Under the pieces are notes generated by a model, which ran no database searches, had not been told where the DNA came from, and worked only from the letters and a program-made list of their open reading frames with translations. Below, one piece after another: positions 1 through 8,675 of a stretch of DNA of 64,000 bases. Positions within the stretch are counted from its first letter, which is position 1. Each line of letters opens with the position of its first letter. This DNA comes from an uncultured Muribaculaceae bacterium (lineage in GTDB: Bacteria > Bacteroidota > Bacteroidia > Bacteroidales > Muribaculaceae), in the NCBI GenBank assembly GCA_910579995.1, contig CAJTWH010000007.1, positions 1 to 64,000 of the forward strand, written 5' to 3'. The position numbers were made by a program, and so were the translations under genes.

Positions 1-1211
1 CTCCATACTATTGCAGTTTCGCTGCAAATCCCAAAGCATGGTCAGGCAGTACCGACGGCTTGGTGTCGGGAGAGTGCATACTGCTTGAGGTCTCAGATAC
101 TGCTGCAGTATCGGCTTATCGAGGCAAACTGCATGGGAAAATTGTGGTTATGCCGGTCGCAAGAGAATACGAACTTTCGTTCACCCCTATGGCAAAAAGA
201 TATACCGATGAAGAACTCGGCGAAATGACTAAGGATAATCGACCGTCGAATAATCAGTGGAGTAACTGGAACTATGGCTCATACAAGGCTTTGAAACAAG
301 CCATAGATACCTTGATAAAGGAAGAGCTACCATTGGCTGTAATTGTCGGCGATGGGGTATTCAATATACCCGGATCACGGGGTGTCAATTATAAAGTAGG
401 CGAACCGGAGCCTGTGCCGGAGATAGTTTTGCCCACCGAAGACCACGGCAGAATGGTTCGCCTTCTTAAAGGGGGAGATGAGGTGAAAATGGAGCTTGAG
501 GTAAGAAACTCTTTTACTGACAATCAGAAAATCAACAATATCATTGCCGAGATACCGGGCACAGACCCAAAACTCAAAAATGAAGTTGTGCTTATCGGCG
601 CACATCTTGATTCTTGGCACGGCGGAACAGGTGGTGCCGACAACGGCTCAGGCTGCATTACAATGATAGAGGCAATGCGCATACTCAAAGACCTTGATAT
701 AAAACCTCGCCGCACTATCCGACTGGCTCTCTGGGGTGGAGAGGAGCAAGGTTTATATGGTTCGAGAGGCTATGCCGACCATAAGCTCTATGATAAAGAG
801 CAAAAGAAAAAGTTACCGGAATATGATGACTTTGCGCTGTACTTGAACATGGACTTTGGTTCAGGACGGTTCAAAGGCGTATATATGGAAGAGAACGATA
901 TGGCATACCCTTATTTTGAAGCATGGAAACAGCCCTTGGTTTCGTTAGGTTTTGACACGTTTTCTCCAATGTCTGTCGGCAGTACAGACCATGTGAGCTT
1001 TACTCGCCTTGGACTTCCTGCATTTCAATTCATTCAAGACCCGCTGGATTATTTCAGGGCTTACCACACAACAATGGATACATACGAACGCTTGTCATTG
1101 GATGATTTGAAAGTTAATGCGGCAATCGTAGCATGGCTGGCATACAGTGCAGCAATGGACGACGGACGTATTCCTGTGAAACCGGGTTATCCCAAGACAA
1201 CAGAAAAATAA
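1..1211 (+). CDS. M28-family zinc metallopeptidase, 5'-truncated
   Basis: Secreted-type aminopeptidase/carboxypeptidase of the M28 (PA-domain) family, predicted to trim peptides. The frame is open to the first base of the window (codons from position 3), and the residues before the TTG at 60 already read like family sequence (AWSGSTDGLVSGE), so the true start and any signal peptide lie outside. A PA-like insert comes first, then the metal-binding core: GAHLDSW (zinc His), GADNGSG (bridging Asp), GGEEQG (catalytic and ligand Glu), and STDHVSF with the last His. The C-terminus is complete. It is convergent with the AraC gene and shares a terminator with it. The substrate cannot be judged. Confidence 0.9.
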   Translation, partial: PYYCSFAANPKAWSGSTDGLVSGECILLEVSDTAAVSAYRGKLHGKIVVMPVAREYELSFTPMAKRYTDEELGEMTKDNRPSNNQWSNWNYGSYKALKQAIDTLIKEELPLAVIVGDGVFNIPGSRGVNYKVGEPEPVPEIVLPTEDHGRMVRLLKGGDEVKMELEVRNSFTDNQKINNIIAEIPGTDPKLKNEVVLIGAHLDSWHGGTGGADNGSGCITMIEAMRILKDLDIKPRRTIRLALWGGEEQGLYGSRGYADHKLYDKEQKKKLPEYDDFALYLNMDFGSGRFKGVYMEENDMAYPYFEAWKQPLVSLGFDTFSPMSVGSTDHVSFTRLGLPAFQFIQDPLDYFRAYHTTMDTYERLSLDDLKVNAAIVAWLAYSAAMDDGRIPVKPGYPKTTEK

Positions 1212-1241
1212 AACATATCCAATCACTTTTTTTCATAGAGA

Positions 1242-1274
1242 AAGGCGCAACCGTTGAGCTCATGGTTGCGCCTT
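1242..1274. terminator. Bidirectional terminator between convergent genes
   Basis: A perfect 11-bp inverted repeat (AAGGCGCAACC at 1242-1252, its complement at 1264-1274, 11-nt loop) lies between the stop codons of the convergent peptidase and AraC genes. T-runs or A-runs flank both sides, so it can end transcripts from either strand. Confidence 0.8.
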
Positions 1275-1297
1275 CATTTTGTCTTTCATATCTCGCA

Positions 1298-2113
1298 TTA
1301 TTCTCGGTAGTCTGAGGGGCTCATGCCGAGGTTATTCTGAACGTAGCGGCTGAAATAGCCGGGGGATGAGAAGTGGAACATGTCGGAAATCTGCACGAAT
1401 GTCAGGCTCTTGTCGCGCAACTGGCGGGATATTTCAAGCGATGTGTAGCGGTTGATCCAGAAGTTGGCAGAGTGACCGCTGACTTTCTTGCATATCTCCG
1501 AGAGGTATTTGGGCGTTATGCAGAGTTCGGAGGCGTAATATGTCACCTCGCGGTGTTCACGGTAAACGCCGCTATCGAGCAGAGCAAAAAACTTGTTCAT
1601 CACGGCAGCATATTGTGGCGTAATGGAGTCCTCTCCATAGTTATAGGCGTGGAAGTCGAAGAAATCGAGAATCATGAGCTGCACCGCGCAGCGGATACTT
1701 TCTTCGTAAAATACAAAACCGGTGGTATCGTAGCGGTATTTCACCCCTTGGAAATCCTGAAGGCATAGAGCGAACTGGGCTTCATTGAGTTTCATCACGG
1801 GGTTCATGAACAGAGCGAGTTGCCCTTTCATGCCGTAGTTTGACTGCGGGGTGCAATGCTCAACAAATCCCGAGTCGATATAGATAACCATTACCCGGAA
1901 ATCATCTGACGTGTGAATATTGTCGACAAGACCACCTTTTCGCACGATCATCAGGTCATGTCGTCCGAAAGTGAAATGCTTTCCGTTGAAGTCAAACTCC
2001 ATGCTACCGTCAAGACACAAAGCATGAGCGAGGTAGCCTTCCATTTTATCGGTGGCTATCTCGCTCAGGGAGTCGGTAATTATGATTTTGTCAAATGATT
2101 TATCGTCTGCCAT
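1298..2113 (-). CDS. AraC-family transcriptional regulator
   Basis: DNA-binding regulator: an N-terminal cupin-like ligand domain (about residues 10-150) and a C-terminal AraC double helix-turn-helix (last 95 residues, with ITPKYLSEICKK and the typical FSSPGYFSRYVQ...G.SPSDYR ending). I start at the ATG at 2113. An upstream in-frame ATG at 2137 lies inside a TAACTTTG -7 promoter element (2135-2142), so it cannot be within the transcript from that promoter. The three genes behind it in the same direction and the flavodoxin/AKR genes beyond are its plausible targets; this is inference from position only. Confidence 0.88.
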   Translation of the reverse strand: MADDKSFDKIIITDSLSEIATDKMEGYLAHALCLDGSMEFDFNGKHFTFGRHDLMIVRKGGLVDNIHTSDDFRVMVIYIDSGFVEHCTPQSNYGMKGQLALFMNPVMKLNEAQFALCLQDFQGVKYRYDTTGFVFYEESIRCAVQLMILDFFDFHAYNYGEDSITPQYAAVMNKFFALLDSGVYREHREVTYYASELCITPKYLSEICKKVSGHSANFWINRYTSLEISRQLRDKSLTFVQISDMFHFSSPGYFSRYVQNNLGMSPSDYRE

Positions 2114-2134
2114 AATTCTGCTGATGTTAGATGG

Positions 2135-2142
2135 CAAAGTTA
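2135..2142 (-). promoter_or_regulatory. -7 promoter element for the AraC gene
   Basis: TAACTTTG on the minus strand matches the Bacteroidota TAnnTTTG -7 consensus, 22 bp ahead of the chosen ATG. No clear TTTG -33 box is seen at 19-21 bp. It lets the regulator be transcribed apart from the upstream hydrolase, whose stop is at 2147. Confidence 0.5.
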
Positions 2143-2146
2143 CGAA

Positions 2147-3202
2147 TTATTTTTGAAATTTGATGTCGAGCCATTCGGCTACGTGTTTGGCTATCACATC
2201 ATTGTTGAGTTCCTGCATAAGGAAATGGCTGTTGCCTTTTATTCCGATTTCAGGAAGGAGTACGAGCGTGGCGTCGCCACCATGACGGTTGATTGTCGCG
2301 ACAAACTCACGGCCCATCTTCAATCTCACCTCCCAGTTGCTTGCTCCAAGGGTAGTGGCGTTGCTTTCGGGGATGTAGTCGCCAAAATAAATCACAATCG
2401 GCTTTTTGGTTAGCTCGATGAATTGTTCCATTGGCACGCCTACACCTTTCAATCCGCCTGTCAGACCGGGTAGGGGATCGGGAATTTCACTCTCGGGGAA
2501 TACATATCCTCCGGGTTCGAGGGCTACGACACCTTTTACTTCGGGATTGCGCATTGCAGCCATCCATCCGGGGAAACCTCCGGCGGAGTGTGTCACCAGC
2601 ACCTGATTTCCGATTTTCTTTGCCATGGCGTCGAGGGCGGGCACGTCGAGCTGATGATTGCTCAGGTCGGGCACCATCTGGCGGAAAAAGTTGCTGACGC
2701 TCAGTGAATCTTTCGGAAACTGTATGCCTTCATTCCATTCGGGCCATATCCCCATGCGCCAGATGTCGAACCAGAACATTTCGTCTGCTACCGGCTCGAC
2801 TGTAACAGTGGAGCTTGTGCGCGACGCATGTCCGCGGCCGGGGAGGTCGAGAACGTATGTTGGATAACCTTCGGCAAGCAGGAGGGTTGCGAAGCCGGGA
2901 CGGTCATCAGGCGTAGTTTCCCAGCAAACTCCGTCGCCACCATAACCATGCACGAACACCAAGGGCATAGTCTTGGCATTGGCAGGAATCTGATAGCGGG
3001 CGAAAGCATGGTCGCAACGGTAGCTTTGTCCTGCTTGGTCTTGCTCAGCCCAGCCGACAAAGGTATCGGGGTTGAAAGTGCCGGGACGTTCGACAGTTGT
3101 CCCCCCGACAGGAAATTGCCCCTGTTTTTTTAAGACAATGCCTTCGGCAAAAGAGGAAGATATTGTCATAGCCGAGATTAATAGAGTTAATAACTTTCTC
3201 AT
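2147..3202 (-). CDS. Secreted alpha/beta hydrolase
   Basis: Exported serine hydrolase of the alpha/beta-hydrolase fold. An N-terminal signal peptide (MRKLLTLLISAMTISSSFA) is followed by the oxyanion strand motif VFVHGYGG, a Gly-rich turn (DLPGRGHAS), the nucleophile elbow THSAGG (Ser, with His in place of the usual first Gly neighbour), and a C-terminal catalytic His in KGNSHFLMQ. Length 351 aa. Its ATG overlaps the stop of the upstream CMD-like gene by 4 bp (ATGA), so the two are translationally coupled. Substrate unknown; esterase or lipase-like activity is inference from the fold. Confidence 0.85.
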   Translation of the reverse strand: MRKLLTLLISAMTISSSFAEGIVLKKQGQFPVGGTTVERPGTFNPDTFVGWAEQDQAGQSYRCDHAFARYQIPANAKTMPLVFVHGYGGDGVCWETTPDDRPGFATLLLAEGYPTYVLDLPGRGHASRTSSTVTVEPVADEMFWFDIWRMGIWPEWNEGIQFPKDSLSVSNFFRQMVPDLSNHQLDVPALDAMAKKIGNQVLVTHSAGGFPGWMAAMRNPEVKGVVALEPGGYVFPESEIPDPLPGLTGGLKGVGVPMEQFIELTKKPIVIYFGDYIPESNATTLGASNWEVRLKMGREFVATINRHGGDATLVLLPEIGIKGNSHFLMQELNNDVIAKHVAEWLDIKFQK

Positions 3203-3921
3203 CTGTTTACGATCTTGCGGATGGGTTCTGTTTTAGACGTACCGATATTATACTCGATTATGTCTAAGAGCGAGTTTAACTGCGGTGTAGTGACTCCGAG
3301 ATGACGACATATAGCGATGTGGCCGCTTGCCATAGGTTCGACTCCTCCGAGCGCGGTGAGCATGGAGACTGTCGCTATTTCGCGGTCGGTATATGGCAGC
3401 ACACCTCGGCCGAAGATGTCGGCAAAAAGGTGTTCTTTGAGAAAGCAGTTTATGCCGGGAGCGAAATCCTCGTACCATGGAGCCGGGGCGTCGACAGGTG
3501 TTCCTGAAAGTTTACTCAAAGTTTCTGCCCCTTGTCCGTATTTATCAATGTCGCTCACTACAGCTGCCGATTCGCCCTCAGGGTCGGCTATGCCGTTTGC
3601 CCTGCGCTCAGATAGTAGATTTTTGAATACCCCGAGAGCCGTGAGTGAACGCGGAAAACCGCAGTAGGCATATACCTGAATAAGCAGCTCTTTTATCTCG
3701 TTGACAGTCATTCCGGCGTCCAATCCTTGCACGAGCGCGATTGCCAAGCCGTCGGTGTCGCCGATGGCAGAGTAAGAGGCTATCGCTACGATGGCTTGTT
3801 GGCGAGGGTTGAGGGCATTTTCCTCCACGGAATCGCCGGCAGATCGGGTTGGTTTATCTATGTCAATTGCCATACATATCATAGGTAAAATAGCGAGAAA
3901 TACGACAATCAATCGCTTCAT
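3199..3921 (-). CDS. Carboxymuconolactone decarboxylase (AhpD-like) family protein
   Basis: All-helical CMD/AhpD-fold protein, 240 aa, with two CMD-like halves (about 45-115 and 155-235) and a signal peptide (MKRLIVVFLAILPMICMA), so it is exported. Helices such as ELLIQVYAYCGFPRSL and the second-half HIAICRHLG fit the family, but the AhpD CxxC redox pair is absent, so peroxidase-reductase activity is doubtful. It is coupled to the downstream alpha/beta hydrolase by a 4-bp overlap. CMD-like proteins often sit with hydrolases, flavodoxins and aldo/keto reductases in Bacteroidales; the role is unknown. Confidence 0.8.
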   Translation of the reverse strand: MKRLIVVFLAILPMICMAIDIDKPTRSAGDSVEENALNPRQQAIVAIASYSAIGDTDGLAIALVQGLDAGMTVNEIKELLIQVYAYCGFPRSLTALGVFKNLLSERRANGIADPEGESAAVVSDIDKYGQGAETLSKLSGTPVDAPAPWYEDFAPGINCFLKEHLFADIFGRGVLPYTDREIATVSMLTALGGVEPMASGHIAICRHLGVTTPQLNSLLDIIEYNIGTSKTEPIRKIVNR

Positions 3922-3980
3922 AAAAAGTTTATTTATAGGTGCTTGCCGAAGTTATCGACGAAGTCGCTTTGCTCCGTCAA

Positions 3981-5024
3981 TTATAAATAATGAGCAAAGA
4001 ATTCTGTAAGTTTTGCGACCTCCTGATCCACATATTCCGGTATGTGATAAGTCTGTATATGAGTTGCGCCGGGGATGAGGAAGAGCTCCTTGTCGGTTGT
4101 GCCGCTTGCTTTCTCAAAGGCGTCGGAGGTCATGTAGAAGGTATCGGCCTTGTCTCCGGCCATCATAAGCAGCGGGGCGTTGATGAGGTCGATTTGGTCG
4201 GTGGCGTCCCATGTCATGAGGTCCATCAGGCTTTCCATTGTGTAGCGGAATGTAGAATTGGGGTGAACATGGGTGCGGTTATAGTATATCGCGCCTTCAC
4301 GATAGAGGTCGAAAGGTAATTTCTCAATCTCCTCATCAGTGAGGTTCATGTCGCCTGTAAAGACGATTTCGCCTGTGGTGACTCTCTTTTCCCTTGCGTC
4401 GGAGGCTTGCTTGAGGCGTTGCTGAATTGTAGGCATGGCAGAGTCCATGAAGCCATTGCGGCGCACACGACCGGAGTTGAACATGCTCAGGGTTGCCACA
4501 GCCTTGAAACGCTTGTCGCTTTTTGCCGCACCGAGAGTATATCCTCCGCCTCCGCAGATACCGAATGCCCCTATCCGCTGCGGGTCAACGCCGGGATATT
4601 TGGAGATATAGTCAGCCATACCGTGAATGTCATTGATACGGAAATAGGGCTTGTCGGTGTGGCGTGGCTCGCCACCGCTTGCACCCTGATATGAGGCGTC
4701 GGCAGCAATGGTTATATAGCCTTTTTCAGCCATCCGCTGGGCAAAAAGGCCGGCAACCTGCTCCTTTGTTCCTCCATTGGGGTGTGCCACAATGACAGCC
4801 GGATATTCCTTTTCATCGGGGTTGTAATCTGCCGGAGTATAGACGTTTGCGGCGATTTCAATGCCGTCGAGATTGTATTTTACCGGGTGGATATTCACTT
4901 TGCCGGGAATGTTTTCGGTGATTGCCTGCTCATAGACAAGTCCCCACGGATTGTCCTGTGCATGGAGAACCGTGCCGAAGTTGATAGCTGCTGTTGCCAT
5001 GATTAAAATCGTTTTAAGTTTCAT
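3981..5024 (-). CDS. Secreted alpha/beta hydrolase, dienelactone-hydrolase type
   Basis: Exported alpha/beta hydrolase of 347 aa with signal peptide (ends VLHAQ). The nucleophile elbow reads GICGGGG, so the nucleophile is Cys rather than Ser, as in dienelactone hydrolases. The oxyanion-side motif is AHPNGG, the acid Asp is near AGDKAD, and the catalytic His is in GATHIQTY. It is the first gene of the minus-strand group (hydrolase, CMD-like, hydrolase, AraC) and diverges from the flavodoxin operon across a 239-bp promoter region. Substrate unknown. Confidence 0.85.
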   Translation of the reverse strand: MKLKTILIMATAAINFGTVLHAQDNPWGLVYEQAITENIPGKVNIHPVKYNLDGIEIAANVYTPADYNPDEKEYPAVIVAHPNGGTKEQVAGLFAQRMAEKGYITIAADASYQGASGGEPRHTDKPYFRINDIHGMADYISKYPGVDPQRIGAFGICGGGGYTLGAAKSDKRFKAVATLSMFNSGRVRRNGFMDSAMPTIQQRLKQASDAREKRVTTGEIVFTGDMNLTDEEIEKLPFDLYREGAIYYNRTHVHPNSTFRYTMESLMDLMTWDATDQIDLINAPLLMMAGDKADTFYMTSDAFEKASGTTDKELFLIPGATHIQTYHIPEYVDQEVAKLTEFFAHYL

Positions 5025-5068
5025 GTAATCTTGTTATTTGTGCCGAATCAAAGGCGTTGTTCAATTTG

Positions 5069-5076
5069 CAAATTTA
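5069..5076 (-). promoter_or_regulatory. -7 element for the hydrolase group
   Basis: TAAATTTG on the minus strand fits the TAnnTTTG -7 consensus, 45 bp ahead of the ATG at 5024. The -33 box is not clear. Confidence 0.5.
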
Positions 5077-5228
5077 TAAAGGTATCAGTAATGGAGCGTT
5101 GTATATTTTTCGGCTTTAATTGCCATTTTTTCTGAAAATGGAATCGCCCTGCTTTGGGGAAAACTTTTTTCGGAAATTTTGGAAAAATGACCCGAAAAAA
5201 GAGTAACAAGGCTGTCGGAGTCTGTGAG

Positions 5229-5236
5229 TAACTTTG
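5229..5236 (+). promoter_or_regulatory. -7 element for the flavodoxin operon
   Basis: TAACTTTG, 28 bp ahead of the flavodoxin ATG at 5264, with no consensus TTTG at -33. The weak -33 box would suit an activator-dependent promoter, for example one bound by the nearby AraC protein (inference). Confidence 0.55.
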
Positions 5237-5263
5237 CGATGAAATTATTAAAGAACAGAGAGT

Positions 5264-6010
5264 ATGAGACATTTTCTTTTTTTACTTCTTGCGCTTTTGA
5301 CATTAGCGTCGTGCAATGCAAATGAACCCGACATGCCCGACCAGCCCCAAGCGGGAGTCGGCGGTGAATCAGAGTATTTCTCGGGCAAAAAAGTTTTAAT
5401 TGCCTATTTCTCATGGGGTGGCACTACCCGACGCATGGCTCTGCAGATACAGGCAATCACCGGTGGTGACCTGTTTGAAATTGAGCCGGTCAATCCATAT
5501 CCGACATCATATACACCATGCACAGAAGTGGCGTTGGAGGAACGCGACACTGACGCCCGTCCGGCCATTAAAAACAGGGTGGAGAATTGGGATGAATATG
5601 ACATCGTTTTTCTCGGCGGTCCGGTGTGGTGGCATACCGCTCCGATGATTCTCCATACATTTGCGGAAAGCTACAATTTTGAAGGTAAGACTGTTGTGCC
5701 CTTTACAACATACGCGTCGACTTTTCGCGATGAAACCTTGCAGGCTATCGTGGATATGACTCCCGCTGCCGTACATCTTGAAGGTCTCGGACTTACAAGC
5801 GGCTCTATCAGCGAAAGCCGCATACAGACATGGATTGACTTCCTCAACGAGCAATGGGGCAACTCTGCGGCTATAACTACTGTAGCTGCAGAAATGGCTT
5901 CTGATGAGACATACTATGATTTAAACGGTCGCGTTGTATCACCTGACACTGTCGGCAGGGGAGTATATATAGTGAAAGCAGGTGACAAAACAAGCAAGAT
6001 AATCAGATAA
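5264..6010 (+). CDS. Flavodoxin-domain lipoprotein with a T9SS-like C-terminal tail
   Basis: FMN-binding flavodoxin fold on an exported lipoprotein. The signal sequence ends in a lipobox (LASC), the phosphate loop is YFSWGGTTRRMA, and GGPVWWHTAP is the second FMN loop. The last 35 residues leave the flavodoxin fold and read YYDLNGRVV...GVYIVKAGDKTSKIIR, which resembles the short C-terminal sorting signal of type IX secretion cargo. Lipid anchor plus T9SS-like tail is an odd combination. The stop overlaps the next ATG (TAATG), coupling it to the aldo/keto reductase. Confidence 0.85.
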   Translation: MRHFLFLLLALLTLASCNANEPDMPDQPQAGVGGESEYFSGKKVLIAYFSWGGTTRRMALQIQAITGGDLFEIEPVNPYPTSYTPCTEVALEERDTDARPAIKNRVENWDEYDIVFLGGPVWWHTAPMILHTFAESYNFEGKTVVPFTTYASTFRDETLQAIVDMTPAAVHLEGLGLTSGSISESRIQTWIDFLNEQWGNSAAITTVAAEMASDETYYDLNGRVVSPDTVGRGVYIVKAGDKTSKIIR

Positions 6011-7017
6011 TGACAGATCGAAAACTTCGCGACTTGGCTGTATCACCTGTCGGCCTCGGATGTATGGGCATGAGCCACGCTTACGGCGCACCCGCAGATA
6101 AAAAGTCAATGAGGACCCTGCTTGCAGACGCTGTAGAGATGGGGTATACATTGTTTGATACCGCTGAAATATACGGTACGGATACAAATCCCCACGACAA
6201 TGAGGAGCTGCTCGGCGAAGCATTGAAGCCCTACCGCGACAGGGTGGTAATTACAACAAAATTCGGCCTGACATTCGATAAATCCCACGAGCCGGGGCCA
6301 TATCCCCTGATTCCGGACTCAAAGCCGGAGAGTATACGGAAAGCGCTGGAGGGCTCTCTGAGCAGATTACAGACCGATTATATCGACCTGTATCTGCAAC
6401 ACCGCATTGACCCGGATGTAGAGCCTGAGCTTGTGGCAGAGACAATGGCGCAACTGATACAGGAGGGAAAGATACTCCATTGGGGTATATCTGAAACTAC
6501 CGAGGAATATCTCCGTCGCGCCCATGCGATATGCCCCGTAACGGCTATACAGAACCGCTATTCGATGATGGCACGGTGGCATGAGGATATTTTCCCTACA
6601 CTTGAAGAATTGAATGTAGGCTTTATCGCTTTCTCTCCGCTTGCCAACGGACTGCTCTCGGACTACTATACAGCCGACTCAAAATTCAATCCTGTGAATG
6701 ATTATCGTGCTGCCATGCCCCAGTTCAGCCGGGAGAGTTTTGAGGAAAACGAGATGTTGTTTGAGTTTATACGTCGGCTTGCCGATGAAAAGCACGCCAC
6801 TCCATCGCAGATTTCCCTTGCGTGGATGTTGTGTAAGAAGCCATATATCGTGCCTATCCCCGGCACACGCCACCTTTGCCGACTGAAAGAAAACATCGGA
6901 GCAGCTGATATAAATCTGACAACAGATGAAGTCGAGGCAATCGACCGCCAACTCGACAGCATACCGATGAGCGAGGTATTCGGCGGCTCAAAAGTAATAC
7001 AAATTCAAAAAGCATAA
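6010..7017 (+). CDS. Aldo/keto reductase
   Basis: Cytoplasmic NADPH-dependent aldo/keto reductase, 335 aa, of the YhdN/AKR13-like group. The (beta/alpha)8 barrel signature residues are seen: GLGCMGMSHAYG, FDTAEIYG (catalytic Asp and Tyr), TTKFG (Lys), LYLQHRID (His in place of the third tetrad position), and the cofactor-binding PIPGTRHLCRLKEN. It is coupled to the flavodoxin upstream (TAATG) and lies 4 bp before the RibD-like reductase, so all three are one operon. Substrate unknown. Confidence 0.9.
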   Translation: MTDRKLRDLAVSPVGLGCMGMSHAYGAPADKKSMRTLLADAVEMGYTLFDTAEIYGTDTNPHDNEELLGEALKPYRDRVVITTKFGLTFDKSHEPGPYPLIPDSKPESIRKALEGSLSRLQTDYIDLYLQHRIDPDVEPELVAETMAQLIQEGKILHWGISETTEEYLRRAHAICPVTAIQNRYSMMARWHEDIFPTLEELNVGFIAFSPLANGLLSDYYTADSKFNPVNDYRAAMPQFSRESFEENEMLFEFIRRLADEKHATPSQISLAWMLCKKPYIVPIPGTRHLCRLKENIGAADINLTTDEVEAIDRQLDSIPMSEVFGGSKVIQIQKA

Positions 7018-7021
7018 AGTT

Positions 7022-7729
7022 ATGACTCCTAAAATAATATGCCACATAATGAGTTCGGTTGACGGGCGTCTGTTGCCCGGACGCTGGACCGCACCATTCG
7101 ACGGCACAAACCCGTCGGAATTGTTCAAGGAATACGCTGCGATAGGGCAAAGTCTCGGTACAGACGCATGGATGTTTGGCAAAGCGACAACCCGCGAGGC
7201 TTTCCCTTACAAATTTATGCCCAAAGGCGAATCTATAGGAAAAGGCGGCAAGGTCTTTATAGGCAACCGAACATCATCAAGGCTGTTTATCACCATAGAC
7301 CCCGAAGCAGATATATTCTTCACCTCCGACCGTCTGCGCGGTGACAATATACTGACAATATTAGGTAATAATGCCTCATCAGACTATCTTGCGGCTCTTG
7401 AAGAAAAGGGAATATCCTATATTGTCTGCGACAATCTTATCGATCTCCGGGGTGCATTGGAAATCGTTGTCTCTCAATTCGGGGTAAGCTCAATCTCACT
7501 CCAAGGCGGAGGCATAATCGACGGAGCCATGCTTGCTCAGGGGCTCATCGATGAATTGAGCCTTGTGATTTATCCCGGGATAGACGGACTTTCGTCAGCT
7601 CCTTCAATCTTTGAATACCTCGGACAAGCGGACGAACGCCCTGCCAATGGGCAGGCTCTGGAGCTTATTTCAGTGGAGCAGAGATCTCATGGCATTGTGT
7701 GGCTGCGTTATAAATTTCATAAGCTATAA
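7022..7729 (+). CDS. RibD C-terminal-domain / dihydrofolate-reductase-like protein
   Basis: Stand-alone NADPH-dependent reductase domain (RibD_C, DHFR fold), 235 aa. Family features are HIMSSVDGRL at the N-terminus, GSxGTDAWMFGKATTRE-like helix, and the late ISLQGGGIIDGAMLAQGLIDELSL block that binds the cofactor. There is no deaminase domain, unlike the true RibD at 30.7 kb, so this is a paralog with another substrate. It is the third gene of the flavodoxin operon, just before a terminator. Confidence 0.85.
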   Translation: MTPKIICHIMSSVDGRLLPGRWTAPFDGTNPSELFKEYAAIGQSLGTDAWMFGKATTREAFPYKFMPKGESIGKGGKVFIGNRTSSRLFITIDPEADIFFTSDRLRGDNILTILGNNASSDYLAALEEKGISYIVCDNLIDLRGALEIVVSQFGVSSISLQGGGIIDGAMLAQGLIDELSLVIYPGIDGLSSAPSIFEYLGQADERPANGQALELISVEQRSHGIVWLRYKFHKL

Positions 7730-7754
7730 GCAGAAAAAATGACAAGACTTACCG

Positions 7755-7786
7755 ACGTTTGTATTGATCAAACGTTGCTGTTTTTT
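7755..7786 (+). terminator. Rho-independent terminator
   Basis: A 7-bp perfect stem (ACGTTTG/CAAACGT, 7-nt loop) is followed within 5 nt by a six-T run. It separates the first three-gene operon from the second aldo/keto reductase. Confidence 0.7.
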
Positions 7787-7818
7787 GTTTAATTTGCAGA
7801 ACGAATAAAAACAGATGT

Positions 7819-8658
7819 ATGAAAACAGTGACATTAAATAACGGGGTTGTAATGCCCCAAATCGGCTACGGAGTCTATCAGGTGTCTCCCGCCGAGTGTG
7901 AGCGTTCCGTAGCCGACGCTTTGAGTGTCGGTTACCGTATGATAGATACCGCTCAGGCTTATCATAACGAGGAAGGCGTAGGCGCTGCGGTGAAGAAAAG
8001 CGGCATTGCCCGTGATGAGCTGTTCCTTGTGTCAAAGGTATGGATCTCCAACTACGGATTCGACAAGGCAAAAGCCTCCATTGACGAGAGCCTGCGCAAA
8101 CTCGGCACAGACTACATCGACCTTATGCTCCTCCACCAGCCATTCTGTGACCGCTACGGTGCATACCGTGCATTGGAAGCTGCATATAAAGAGGGCAAGG
8201 TAAGAGCAATCGGTGTTAGCAACTTCTATCCTGACCATTTCATTGACCTTGCGAGCAACGTGGAGATTGTTCCCGCTGTCAATCAGGTTGAGACTCATGT
8301 CTTCGATCAGCAGATTGAGGCTCAGGGCTATATGAAAGAGTTCGGCACATACATGATGGCTTGGGCACCTCTTGCCGAAGGCCGCAATAACTTCTTCACC
8401 AACCCGGTGCTTGAGGAGATAGGCAAGAAATATGGCAAATCTGTCGCTCAGGTAGCCCTTCGTTGGCTCATTCAGCGCGATGTGATTATCATACCGAAGT
8501 CTGTCCACATCGAGCGTATGCAGCAGAATATGGATATATTTGACTTTGAACTGTCGCAGGACGATATGGACGCAATCGCCGCTCTCGACACAAAGGAGAG
8601 TCTTTTCTTTGACCACCATGCTCCCGAGGTTGTAAAGATGTTTATGGGTTGGAGATAA
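7819..8658 (+). CDS. Aldo/keto reductase (2,5-diketogluconate-reductase type)
   Basis: NADPH-dependent aldo/keto reductase, 279 aa, of the AKR5 group. Motifs: NNGVVMPQIGYGVYQ, MIDTAQAYHNE (catalytic Asp and Tyr), VSKVWI (Lys), LMLLHQP (His), AIGVSNF, and the cofactor segment IPKSVHIERMQQN. It is a different subfamily from the AKR at 6.0 kb. A flavodoxin gene follows with an 18-bp gap, repeating the flavodoxin-plus-AKR pairing of the preceding operon. Confidence 0.92.
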   Translation: MKTVTLNNGVVMPQIGYGVYQVSPAECERSVADALSVGYRMIDTAQAYHNEEGVGAAVKKSGIARDELFLVSKVWISNYGFDKAKASIDESLRKLGTDYIDLMLLHQPFCDRYGAYRALEAAYKEGKVRAIGVSNFYPDHFIDLASNVEIVPAVNQVETHVFDQQIEAQGYMKEFGTYMMAWAPLAEGRNNFFTNPVLEEIGKKYGKSVAQVALRWLIQRDVIIIPKSVHIERMQQNMDIFDFELSQDDMDAIAALDTKESLFFDHHAPEVVKMFMGWR

Positions 8659-8675
8659 TCGGCGAAGAGAGAAGT

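Noticed and set aside
2788..3133. ORFs on both strands overlapping the first alpha/beta hydrolase
   Set aside because: Shadows in other frames of a gene with clear motifs and signal peptide.
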